Positions 44,865-56,900 of a DNA stretch of 64,000 nucleotides are shown here, piece by piece. Within the stretch, counting starts at the first letter, position 1, and the number at the start of each line of letters is the position of its first letter. A program made the position numbers and the translations under genes. Source of the stretch: Patella vulgata (taxonomy: Eukaryota; Mollusca; Gastropoda; Patellidae); NCBI RefSeq assembly GCF_932274485.2, contig NC_065880.2:5371695-5435694 (forward strand), given 5' to 3'. The notes under the pieces are model-generated. The model ran no database searches, was not told where the DNA came from, and saw nothing but the letters and a program-made list of their open reading frames with translations.

Positions 44865-47800
44865 TCATTTCGTGTAATACAGAATTATACTGGATTCTTT
44901 GGTAACTTCAGTTTTGCTTGTTAGTGCTATATCAGATGGACCAGTATTAGTTGTCAGTTCCTCTACATCATCATTGATATCAATATCTTCTTCTTCAAAA
45001 TTTGTCAAGTCTGTAAATAAATAATTCAGCATATCATTGTGAGCTCTAAATTGCTGTAATCCACCCAATAAAACTGAGTGATTAGGCATTATAGAAATTT
45101 TTAGCAATGAATCCCTATCAGAGAATCTATATAAAACTTGATGGTATGTAGTGGTTGATTGATATCACTCTCAATAGACCTTACATAATAAGTGACATGC
45201 AACATGATCCATTAAACATTATTAAGAAACATCCATAATTAGAAAGTCATTCACTTACATGAAACATCTATATCTTTCAACTTCTTTCCTTTAAATTTAT
45301 ACATATCACCAGCCTCCATAGCCAACATCATTTGGGATACCTACAATAGTTTTTTTTATTATTTTTATATTCCCAACTCCCAACTGTTGCGCCAAAGCTC
45401 ACAACAAAAGATTATAAATTCATGATGCACCAAAGCACTGTATAAGCTGAGTAACATCTAAAAAACAAGATTAGTTTTTAAAATTCTACCTCATCCAAAA
45501 TTTCTAGTGCCAATCTGTAACTGGGTTTGTCATCTAAGCATTCTTGTCAGAGAGTCCAAATATTTAATTTTGTACTTTTGAAAGTTATATATATGTATAC
45601 AGAACACAAACAAAATAATTATTTACCTTCGAAAGCTCAATTGTACTGTTTGCCAATCGGTAAAACTCCTTATGGGTTTTTACGTCGTGACCAAGATGGG
45701 TCGCTAAAATTTCCACTTCTTTATCCGTCATATCTAAAACCTGAAAATCACAATAAACACTTAATAATTAAACTCTGTCTGAATCCAGTAAGGTATGTCA
45801 AATTGGGAATTAAAAATCTTACATTATTCACTGTTTGCAAGTACTCACGAGATCGACACTTTAATTACATCACAACTAATAATTCCACGAGGAAACTCTG
45901 ATTAAAATCATCTTGTGGTAGTTAAAAACTATTTTTTGCATACCTGTGAAACAGTTGCAGCATATTTGCGGATTGCTCTTGAACTTATTCTTTCGCTGTA
46001 CTTTATGCCAGGGCATGCTTCTGCTAAATCTTTTATTTCCATATATCCTGACAGTGGAGTATCGCTGTTCATTCGTGAAAAGATGTAAGGATTAGTGCTT
46101 CTCACACCTACTGCAGATCTGGAGCTGATCAGCAAATCAATTGCTCTTTTACATTCAGGCGGTATCAAAACAAAGGCATTCACATTTTTCCTGGATTTTC
46201 CAGCAGAAATTACCATATCCATTCTGAAAATAAAGCCATCAATGAGATTAATGTATACACAAAATACAATACTATGTTAGGTTGAAAAAAACATGTATTT
46301 TCATTACCGTAATTAATCAAGATCCCAAAAATTTTTGTTATAAAATTAAATTTAAGACATAAAATCTCCTCATACATTTTATTCACACACTATTTTTCCA
46401 CATTAAAATGAATAGTCTTGGTACTAACTATATTTGGAGAAAAATGTAGATTCAATATGTGAATGGAGCAGCAAGCAATCAACCACATGGACAGAGAAAT
46501 ATTTGTCCACATTAAGGGTGTGTAATTGTATTAAAAAATATTATTTAAACAAAATACCTACCTTTTCATAAGTAATTTATCACATTCTGACAATGTTAGG
46601 TCTATTTCCCTGTTGGTATCCTCACTCCATCTTGGCCTTCCTTCATAATCTGACATTTTCAATTCAGTTACCTCTGCTGTCCTGCGTTTGTTGAATAGTA
46701 TAAGCCGTGCCAGGGTCAGTTGTGCTAACCTTGTCCAGTTAGTTTGTTTGGGGGAGCTCTGTAAATTGGAAATAGCTTCCTTGATTTGATCTAGAATGTA
46801 TAATCTAAGTTTCTGGAGGTCTTCTGTGAGTGGAATTATCTGTAGCTTATTTCTTTTTTCTGAATTTATTTTCTTTGTGAAAAATGAATTGACACGGCAA
46901 AGCCATTCAGATCCAAATATTTTATGGAAGTTGTTTGCTTCCTGATTTTTAGTTTCATTGTTTTCCCTAAGAGAATCTCCAATTTTAATTTGAATTGAAT
47001 GACCCAACAGGTTACCAACAAGTCTACCCAATGTTAAGGCTGGTTTATCTTTCTCGGTATGCATGGCCATGGACTTGGTGCACTCAACAACAAGGTCAAA
47101 ATATTCTGGTTTAAGTAATCCATCTAGTGACAACATTTCAGCAGGTCTTCGTTTCCTAGCCTCTAGGACTAATCTTCCTAAAGTCCTGCCCCCCTGGCTT
47201 ACTCTATTGATATCATGGTTCTTCTGATCTTCTTTGTCTCCTAACGATTCCATCTTTAATTGTAAAAATCTTTTAATAAGTCTATCTCCGGTTACTATGC
47301 ATTTCACTTCGTCATCATTCATGCGGGTGAATAATTCTTCAAGTTTATTTGTATCTTCTTGAAACAAGGCACTATTTAAAAGATGCCTGCCTCTCCTGGC
47401 GTAATTTGACAGCTCATTTTCACCAGTTTCTAAACTTTTAGAATGATACTCTTTCCAAACTAAACAGTTTCTTCTATGGTGCCATAAATTCTTGTTAAGA
47501 ATGAATTTTTTGCAAAATTCACATGGAATAAAATCTTTTGGTTCATGCATATCCTCCTTTAAACTTCTTCGGGCAATGACGATATGTCCTTTCTGATTCT
47601 TTATAACTTCAACATTGTGTTTAAAATTCCCCTCATTAGCTAGTATTTCCAAGTCAGCCATACGTCTTTTAGATCGTTTAGGTAAATGTCTTATGCCTCT
47701 TACACGCACCTCATCACCATGGACTGTTAATAAATGGCGTGACATTTTGGACCGAATACCTTTTCCACAAAAGGTACAATAATTCATTTTGTCGTAGGTC

Positions 47801-48522
47801 CGCTGACATCCTTCCTTGATTCCTCTTCGTTTCTGAAACCCAAACGCTTTTTCAGTCAATATGGTAGATTTTCTCGTTCTGTTTAAAGAATCATTTGTAT
47901 TATTGCTCCCTAAAACTGTCATTATATTGTAATCCTGGCATGGAATTTCATCTGAACAATCACTATCAGACACAACATCAGAATCATTCTCATAGTCAGG
48001 ATCATTGTCGTCATCATCTAGATCAGAAGACATTATTTCAAGAGAATCACTGGTTTTTGTGGCATGGGTTTTAACATAAGCTGTTCGATCAAAAGATTTT
48101 CTGACAAGAACATCCTCACATTCAGTAAAAGATATCTGTTCTGCTATATCATCTAGACTATCTTCAGCTGGTTTTAGAACATTAGGAAGTCTTCCTTGGG
48201 AAATAAAATCCTGAGTGGTTCCTGTTTCAACTTCCTGAGTGGTTCCAGTCATAACATCCAGAGTTGTCCCAGCAATAACATCTTGAGTTGTTTGACCAAG
48301 ACCATCCAGAGTGAGTCCAGCAATAACATTCCTAGAAGTTCCAGTCATCTCTTCGATTGTGGTTTCAGCTGTAAAATCTTGATTGGTTCTACTAATAACA
48401 TCTTGAGCGGTTCTGCAAAGACCATCTAGAGTAGTTCCACCAATAACATCTTGAGCAATAATGCCAACATCTTGAGTAACATCCAGAGTGGTTCCTGTAG
48501 TAACGTCCTGAGTTGTGCGCAT
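44865..48522 (-). CDS. Crypton-type tyrosine recombinase-like protein with zinc-finger pairs
   Basis: Five exons, 860 aa: 48522-46562, 46223-45944, 45740-45627, 45340-45259, 45010-44865; GT-AG sites and phases fit. Residues ~1-105 are degenerate TTQDVIxGTTLD-like repeats. An acidic stretch follows (DLDDDDNDPDYENDSD). Then come two Cys/His pairs: YCTFCGKGIRSKMSRHLLTVH and CEFCKKFILNKNLWHHRRNC. The recombinase core follows. Proposed catalytic residues are Arg in FNKRRTAEVTELKMSDY, Lys in AGKSRKNVNAFVLIP, Arg in SSRAIRKYAAT (the HxxR His is not obvious), His in ATHLGHDV and Tyr in HKEFYRL. Known: this LGHD---H-EFYRL family is a Crypton-derived, multi-exon gene family of fish and invertebrates. 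The core is near complete, so activity is possible but unproven. No polyadenylation signal is seen after the stop. Four short introns argue against a recent retrocopy. Confidence 0.8.
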
Positions 48523-48549
48523 GTGCACAAATAGTTAATGCGCAACATT

Positions 48550-48744
48550 TAATCCTGTTACGTTCTCACGGCAAATCTAAACCGATTTAAAAATTTAAAC
48601 CGATTTTAAACCACCTCCTCGATGGGGAGTAAATAAATCCATTTATTTGCTGCGATTTGCGTTCTCACTACCCAAGTTAAACCGATTTTAAGCCGCAAAC
48701 GACTTAAATCGATTTAAATTTTGGTAATGAGAACGGGTTATTAG
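48550..48744. repeat. 195-bp inverted-repeat element at the 5' edge of the recombinase gene
   Basis: Ends TTACGTTCTCACGGC and its approximate complement GGTAATGAGAACGGGTTATT. The inside has three AAACCGATTT-type words plus AAATCGATTTAA. It begins 28 bp upstream of the start codon, so it overlaps any promoter. Confidence 0.55.
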
Positions 48745-49235
48745 TTTGCCTATCTTTCAAGATATTGTTCCTTTTAGCTAATCCAAAATTAGGCATTGTT
48801 GTGACCATTAACCTCTAGATAGTTTCATTTAAAAAAAATAAAAAATAAATAAAACAGAAAATCCATTTAAAGATAAGTAATGTCACATTAAACTTTTAAA
48901 TCTATTTTTCCATTGATTAAAATGATTCAGTCGTAATTAGACATGTAAATAATTCAAGACTAGCCTACAACCACACTTAGAATTCAGATGGTATACATTT
49001 CCCGTGGAATTGTTTTTCAATTACATTTTTAAATTAAAATATATTTGAAAAATATATTTTATTTAATCAGGACCTTGTATCAGTCACCATTATCATTCAT
49101 ATGTTAATAATCCTTTCTAAATGTTTGGTGAAAACTAATGGAGTTTAAAAAAAGAAACTATGCTGTAACAGTATCTGAATTCTTAGGATATTAACTGAGA
49201 CTTTCTGATAATATATTATGAATAAACGGATTACG

Positions 49236-49878
49236 GTGGTTTCATCCCTTTTCCAGTTCATCCCCAGGTGGTTTCATCCCATTCCCATTTCATCCCCAGA
49301 GGTTTCATAACCACACACATATGTACGGTATATATCATCCCTTATATATAAAAAACGATTGGAGATATATTTATTATCTTAAACGTAACAACCTTTAACA
49401 TTTAGTAGCAAATGACCATTTAATTGAAGATATATCTATTACATGGATCTGAAACTTAACAACCTTAAACATTTAGCATCAAATATTCTATTATTTGCCG
49501 GAATAGACAAAACCAGTTTTCTTTAGGAGCACTCGAGTTGTGATTTTTTTCATTATATTCCTCCCACAGATTATACAAATCTTAAGTAATTTTGTTGTAA
49601 TGTGGATTAGTTCGTATCAGATGAAACCATATTCAAAGATCAAAAGATTTGGTGTAAATACTTTACATAAAAACACACTTGCATTAACATTATATTAAGG
49701 CTTATAGTAAAGTAAACATTTTACAGAACTTGATTAACACCTTTAATTAGAAGACAAACTCCCCCAATCAGATGACTGATTTACATTACGTATATTATTA
49801 GTGGGAATGAAACCACCACGGGATGAAACTTCTGGGGATGAAACCTCTAGGGACGAACTGGTAAAGGGATGAAACCTC
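49236..49878. mobile_element. 643-bp MITE with GGTTTCATCCC terminal repeats
   Basis: Inverted arms of ~75 bp: GGTTTCATCCCTTTTCCAGT at the left, its complement near 49835-49878 at the right (ACTGGTAAAGGGATGAAACC). Each arm repeats the GGTTTCATCCC word three times. The interior holds two related ~90-bp stretches (ACAACCTT(T)AA(A)CATTTAG). No coding sequence. Confidence 0.75.
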
Positions 49879-50432
49879 TGCATCCCAAATAAACTACTAC
49901 CACTATTATGAAAGATTTGCAAGATAATATCTCAATAATCCATGGCAACATAAGTAATAATTGATGAATTATACTTACATGTCACATTCCTCAAAAAATT
50001 TTATTTGTGCTTTTTTGACATCAGTGCTAGATCTACTCAAAAGTATTCCTGGCCACCAAACCCCCATATCCATTTTAACTAAAACTACTTTGTCCTGCTT
50101 AAAAAATAAAGATAAAATTTATGTAAATTGCATGTATTTGACTCGAAATTTTTCTGTTTAAAAAATAGATCTACTTTAGTTTTAAAAAATGGTCCTCATA
50201 GGCTATAATAGATCTATATCTATATCAATTTGACAATATGAAATATTATCTAGTACTAGTTATCAGTGATCCAAATTGGAGAAACAAATCAATGAAAATA
50301 ATCATATAGTATTCTTACCATATCAGAATATTGAATGATTTAATTTTAAGCCAACTCCAACCAACAAATCAATTTTATCAAGATTGACAAGAAAGACCAA
50401 ACAAAGTCGGCAATACCTGTAAAAAAATCTGG

Positions 50433-50690
50433 AAATCAACAATGACCGCCATCTTGATGAAAAACTATTTCCGACCATACAATCACATTTAATAGTGTGT
50501 CATAAAAAAATGGAATCAACTAGATTTGTAGAGAGCCTGCTGGCAGATGTAAAACGAAACAAAATAATTTTTCTAGTTTTAAAAAGATTGTTTTATATTC
50601 AATCAACGAACCTTTTTCCTTTCTATCAGTATCATGTATATAGCATACATGGAACGCTTCAAGGTTTCTGGGTAATGGATGTCATGTGTA
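50433..50690 (+). repeat. direct repeat unit 1 (pair with 51868-52135)
   Basis: Nearly identical to 51868-52135: GAAATCAACAATGRCCGCCA, ACTATTTCCGACCATACAAT, ATGGAATCAACTAGATTTGT. A short frame (MESTRFVESLLADVKRNK...) is kept in both, with only Ser-to-Gly change seen in its first part. The 612-bp foldback lies between the units. Not recognised as a known gene. Confidence 0.8.
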
Positions 50691-50735
50691 TTATGTAAAT
50701 ATGTAATTGGGTCATTCTATGCTAACTGCCTTATT

Positions 50736-51347
50736 TATGGAAGCCGGTTGCGGCCATCTCTTGTTCTCGCTTCCTCGCCCGTAATCAGAAGGCGAGAAAG
50801 CGAGGGAGCGAGAAAGCAGAACGCGACAACAAGAGAAAACAAAGTGAGAACGCGAGAAAATGGGGACGAGAATGCGAGGAAAAAATTCCTCGTGTTGTCG
50901 CGTTCTCGCCCCTGCTAATTTTGATAATCAAGTGCTTTTCCTTGCTTTCTCGACCTCCGTTTTCCTCGCGTTCTCTAGAACTAGTGACAATGGTGGCTGT
51001 AAAAATATTTCCAAATAATTAATTGAGCATGCCTTTGCGTTTGCGTGCATGGGAAGCGGGAAGGCGAGAAGGCGAGAAAGCGAGGAAACAAGCATTTTCA
51101 GAAAAAAAGTACAAAATACAAACACGAGAACGCGAGGAAAACGGAGGTCGAAAATGCGAGGAAAAGCATCAGGGGCTTGAACACGACAACACGAGGAAAT
51201 TTTTCCTCGCATTCTCGCCCCCATTTTCTCGCATTCTCGCTCTGTTTTCTCTTGTTGTCGTATTCTCGCGTTCTCGTTCCTCGCTTTCTCGCCCTCTGAA
51301 CAAAGGCGAGAACACGAGAAATTGAATGGACGCAACCGGCTTCCATA
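50736..51347. mobile_element. 612-bp foldback element with 6-bp target duplication
   Basis: Perfect 17-bp ends TATGGAAGCCGGTTGCG and CGCAACCGGCTTCCATA, flanked by CTTATT at 50730-50735 and 51348-51353. The inside is built from GCGAGAA/TTCTCGC words in opposite orientation in the two halves, so most of it can fold on itself. Open frames (51023-51325, 50928-51335, MRPFNFSCS-type, NARKTEVE-type) are repeat artefacts. Confidence 0.88.
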
Positions 51348-51867
51348 CTTATTAGAGCTGCATTTTTTTAAAAAATGAAGTGTGTTGGATTTTTTTCAAA
51401 CACTTCTAAAAGATTTTGTATGTATTCGGCTATAAGAAGCAGGAAGAGATAGAGCTTAACAACGATCGTTTATTATTTTTTCTTTTCATCAAAGCACTCC
51501 AAGTAGAGCTAGAAAGTCAGTTGTGTTACCGAAACATAATCAAATATAATTGATAAGGTAAAGCCTACCTGAAAAGATAATGTGTGTAAGTTTGAAAAAA
51601 TAAATTACCATGTTCAACCAAATATATAATTTATGTTTAACTTTAATTATGCTGTCTAAAACTTAAATGGTGATTGACAAGAGAAGAAATACGAAAAAAT
51701 TCACACCTGTAAAAATTATCTTCTGTTAAATAGAAAGTTCCACGATTCAATAAGTCGTAATAGTTGTATAACTACTTTGTTAAGTTTTAATCCTAGTGTT
51801 ATCAGAATAATAGATGTTACTAGCGTGAAAACCAGAAAAAGTGATAAAACTATGTATATAAAAGTCT

Positions 51868-52135
51868 CGAAATCAACAATGGCCGCCATCTTGGTGAAAA
51901 ACTATTTCCGACCATACAATCACGTTTAATAGTGTGTCATAAAAAAATGGAATCAACTAGATTTGTAGAGGGCCTGTTGGCAGATGTAAAACGAAACAAA
52001 ATAATTTTTCTAGTTTTAAAAAGATTGTTTTATATTCAATCAACGAACCTTTTTCCTTTCTATCATACACGGCACAAAAGTTCAAGATAATTACTGGGTC
52101 ATGCTGTGGTTTCTGGGTAATGGAAGTCATGTGAC
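51868..52135 (+). repeat. direct repeat unit 2 (pair with 50433-50690)
   Basis: See 50433-50690. Both units end with GGTTTCTGGGTAATGGA(T/A)GTCATGTG; the piece before that differs between units. Confidence 0.8.
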
Positions 52136-52452
52136 TTAAGAGTCAAATTTCATTGGTTAGTTAATATATAAAATATATACACAAGGATGAGAGAGAGTGG
52201 AGAAACCTGATTCAGACATGGGAGGTTGGATGGCCCCAATAATAAAAGATACCGACCCAACAATAATGTTTTACATTGTTAGCTATTTTGATTTGAATAT
52301 TCATGAGGAATGGAAATAACTTGTTACATTATTGGGTCTCATCTGATATTGGGTCTTAGACCCACTATTTAAAAAATGTCCTCTTAATCAGTCAAAGACC
52401 CAACAGTTCGAGTATAAATTTGACGAAAGTCCCAGTATTCATACACTTTTAA

Positions 52453-52454
<2 letters not shown>

Positions 52455-52488
<34 letters not shown>

Positions 52489-52571
52489 CGAATTATATAT
52501 ATATATATATATAATAATAATAAACTAGATCAATAATTAATGGACCGCAAATGCTTCCCATTAGAATAATA

Positions 52572-52615
<44 letters not shown>

Positions 52616-52670
52616 ACTAGATCATTAATTAATGGACCGCAAATTCTTCCCATTAGAATAATAATCGACT
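52455..52670. repeat. (TA)n microsatellites inside a ~110-bp tandem duplication
   Basis: Two copies of AATAATAATAAACTAGATCA plus TTAATGGACCGCAAAT and CTTCCCATTAGAATAATAAT, each preceded by a (TA)n run (52458-52510, 52577-52600). Confidence 0.9.
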
Positions 52671-53980
52671 ATGTCGGGTCTATGTTGCAAAAACAACAAC
52701 GTGGTTAAACTGAATAATTATGAACGTTAACCTGTGATGTATTCATCGACATGTTTGAAAACGATTCATATTTTGTTCTATAACGATTGCCGTACATTTA
52801 AAAAACCACAAATGTTTAATAATCACATTGGTAGCACTTAGCTGTGTGGGCACTGTCTTGGTACTTCTTAGAAATTTCTTTTAATCTTTGATTGGCATCG
52901 AAACATCGCTTAGTATTAAACTTATTAATTGTGCATCCATAAAATTGAACCTTGTGTGCTTAGAAATTGTTGTATAACATACCGGCCCGCTTTACAAAAA
53001 GCATGATGTATAAGTCGTTTGATTGACAGTTATGATTGCTCTTTAATGATAATCGACGAAAATACACATCAATCAGCCGGTTTATTAGTTATGTTGACTA
53101 TTTAAAATTAAATTTAAATTTAAATGATTTTGATTTCGTTTTGATCGTGCTATCCATTTAAATACGCTTCATACATATCATATATAATAATGTTTCAGTA
53201 TATATCATTAAAGGAACTAAGCCTCTAACTATTTTGTTTTACATAAAATAAGAAATTAAAAGCGCGAATTAAGTATTGGTACATTTCAATCAATATTGAT
53301 CTTGTTATCTTATCGTGAAAATAGGGGATCCTCTTATGAAATATTTAAGACAAGACATACTGAACATTTTAAAATCAATACACTAGTCGTGAACTCTATG
53401 GTTTCAGCCGCCATTTGTAATGAACAGAGCAACCATATCCTATAAGACAAGGTAGGTGTAAACAGTAATGGCTGATTCATAAACGTCAACATAATAATAA
53501 AAAAACATGAATAATTTACTAAGTCAGCACAAACGACTGCCTTCAATTTCGACTGTTCACGTATTTCACTGAACCTAATAGATTAGAAATTACTCTAAAA
53601 ATGTCAAAACTGAATATAAATCACATAATATACATATGTGCATTTAGAGCCATTTCTGGTCTTTATAAGTTTTCTTTCAAAGAATACCGACATACACCCT
53701 TAAAAGGTAGACATCTGTCTATGTAGTCTATATTTTGCCCTACTTCAAGTTATCATCAGCAATCACTTTGGTTATGTACAGTCCTGATATGAATATACGC
53801 ATTGCTTGAAAACCGTAGTAGTCTGCATCCAAGCCAATATGATTATAGTTATCTTGTGAACTGCTTGGATCAATATAGTGCCCAATAAGTTACCAATGGT
53901 TGTGTGATACCATAGTGGTGTTTGGTTAAACATCGCTATAGTTATTAACTAGTGAACACTGTTTCCCTACGTTCGCCCTG
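52671..53980. other. AT-rich spacer; no gene recognised
   Basis: Downstream of the minus-strand receptor. A 70-residue minus frame (53334-53546) has no family motif. No clear polyadenylation signal is seen just beyond 53982. Confidence 0.4.
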
Positions 53981-53981
53981 G

Positions 53982-56900
53982 TTAGGCATTTATCTTCGCA
54001 TTCATATTAACACCCAGCGACTCATTGTTACTGTTATGGACACAAGTTGGCGCGACTCTAGATTTTCGCTGTTTCCTGAAAACAAAGAAAAATTAAGACG
54101 GGAAGAAATGATTTTAATAGGATTAAAACTATCGTGATTTCGCGGTAATTCTTAATTTATGTGGCTATCTTGAGTAATTGGTGGGTGTTCATTTGATAAA
54201 CCCCACAAACTATTTGTTTAATTCGAAATACCAAGAGATATGTTGCCCCCAGTTCAGTTCTGATACGACTATAATCATTGCACGTTACCACACAACTCCG
54301 AGGTTTTAATAGTTAAATTAAATGGAATTGAGGGGTCACGATGAAAAAGTGGGTAAGACGCTGGCTCGCTAGCCTGGAGGTCGGGTGTTCGATCCCTGCA
54401 TTGGCCGAGAAAGTTCATCCAGATTTTCCGGCGTGGCTCTCCCTTTTCAGTGCTGAAGGACAGAGGGCCTGACAGGGACAGATGTCTAGTCGTTCAGATG
54501 GGGCGAAAAACCACGGTCTCGTGTAAACATCGGCGTGAACGTGAAAGATCTATTTACAGTTGGAAATCGATATAAGAGTAGGCCGTAGTGCCGCTGTCCG
54601 GGCAAAATTCCCCTCATAGCACACTGTATGGCGTATGCCCGTCTTCATTAGCCCAATTTGGAGCAGAACAGTAGGACGTTAAACCCCACTTCCTTTCATT
54701 TTAAATGGAATCGCGAAAAACTGTATGTTACAATTATTCTTAAGGTTTTTTAAATATGTTGGTAATTAATCGGCTAAACGTATCATAACATAATTTACTT
54801 GAATCTAGTTTAATCCAACAAGGTCAACACGTCCTCAAAAATTGTGGAATCGAGCCGATCAAAATTGATCAAAAGGATTCGATATTACAAATAAATTAGA
54901 AATTTACCTTTTGAGCAGATATAGTCCAATTAAAACCATGACAACAATAATTAACAGAGCACCAACAACACCGCCGACAATACCTCCATTATCTATATTA
55001 GAAGTAATTTGATGATTTCCGGACTATCTTTGACTTCACAGACTGTATGGAGGAGATGGATTGGTGAAGGGGTAAACTATCACCAGTCCTATATGCATAA
55101 TGTACATGGATGCGATTCGGTTATGGGATGAATGAGGATGGGACACACCATGGAATGAACAACGTACCCTCGTAACTACCAAAGGCGGAGATCCTGGTAG
55201 CTGCACTCGGAACAGCATCTTTCCGTTTGGCAGTGCATTTATGTTTTAATGTAACCATGTCGGGATCACCATGCAATGGCACAAAATACCCATGCTTTAA
55301 TTGCCCCCGCCCATGCACCAATATTTAACATTGTGTAAGTATAACATATAATAAACATATAAACATTATTTTAGCTTTAGAGTAGAACAGATATCATTAC
55401 AACAAACTATTAATTACCAGATGTATCTGTTTTGGGCATGCTATCGGGAGTAAGTGGTGCTGAAGAGGGAGAAATAGGTAATATCTCTGTTGCTGACGAG
55501 GGAGAAGTAGGTAATATCTCTGTTGCTGAAGAGGGAGAAGTAGGTAATATCGCTGTTGAAGATGTAGAAGTAGGTAATATTTCTGTTGCTGCTGGAGAAG
55601 TAGATATCGTGTGTTTGGTTGTCAGGGATGTGAATACTGTAGTAGACATTGATCTTGGGGTGGTTGCTGAAATTATGAAATAAGGTGATAATCAGATATA
55701 AAGGAAATAGTCCCAGATAATTCAATTAAATTGGACAATAAAAATTTAAAACTTAATTCAAATGTCTTAAATCTGGGTGAATAATGAATGAAATTACCGT
55801 CCCTTGAATATTTTACTTTCTGTTCCAAATTATGACTGGTCAATGGTCCGATTAACAACCAATAGCTAACTGCGTTACAAAAGCATTACGCTTATATTCA
55901 GAGATAATTCAAATGGTCCCCCCGTAAGTATGTAACTTTCTAGCATACTAACAGCACAAATAACACACACCACTTCAGACTACTATAATGATTAAGTCGC
56001 AATAAGACGACATTTTCAGAAACACTGTTTAGGATTTAAGGCCAATATTGGGACGATGGGGCGGGGCCATGGTCTAAAATCAGTTCACAAATGGATTGTT
56101 TAAAATATTATTAGGAGTAGGATAAATTATAAAAGTGTGAGCGTACAAAAGTAAATAATGTTGGCGTGGATAACCAAAAAAAATAGCGTAGGAATGAATT
56201 TGTCTAAAAAGATATCCGGATTGATGGGATATCATATCTTTCATTACACGATAAGCTGAATTATATGAGTGAGCATGGAACAACACGTAAGTGGATTATC
56301 TCACCTTCTGTGCATGAATAAACAATTTTGCTGTAGGCACTAATAGGAAAACCATCACATGCTTTGTTAGCTTTCCTTAATCCCGCTGTTCGACAGGTAG
56401 ATTTATTTAAGCAATCCTTTTGTATTAATGGTAAATATTCCTTTGTCGCGGGCAGGAAACAATCACTAGGTTTTTCTTTACAGCACGCGATGTTACCACA
56501 GTTGGAGAAACCATTCAAACCACATCCTTGTCTATATCCAAACGTTATATTTATTATTGAAATAGTGCGTGTATTAGAACAATTCAGATGGTGTTGGGTA
56601 CATTGCAATCCTATAGCACCAAAACACACCACGCTGATCTTGGAATCTAAAATCAAAATATGAGACCGAATAGTATTATTTAAAAACTTAAAGTAACGAT
56701 GCAGTATTTGCATTTTTTTCGGATATCAAATTGGTCATGGCTTATTCCATGCTATCGTCATGCAACGAGAATCATTATTTAACATTTAATTCAGAATTTC
56801 AATATCAGAATTCAAGTCTTAGATAATCTCGCGGATTTAAAACAAGCCCATGCATTTGGTTCACGAAAAACAAAAATGGTGACCGTCTGTTTACATAGAG

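Noticed and set aside
45527-45901. 124-residue plus-strand frame
   Set aside because: It lies opposite exon 3 of the recombinase gene and the surrounding introns; no family motif.
50928-51335. Overlapping open frames on both strands, 80-135 codons, Arg/Glu-rich
   Set aside because: They are translations of the GCGAGAA-type repeat in the foldback element; the reading is low-complexity on both strands.
55121-55321. Extra exon of the minus-strand receptor (66-residue frame)
   Set aside because: Not flanked by phase-matching splice sites, and the stalk and membrane exons already join in phase without it.
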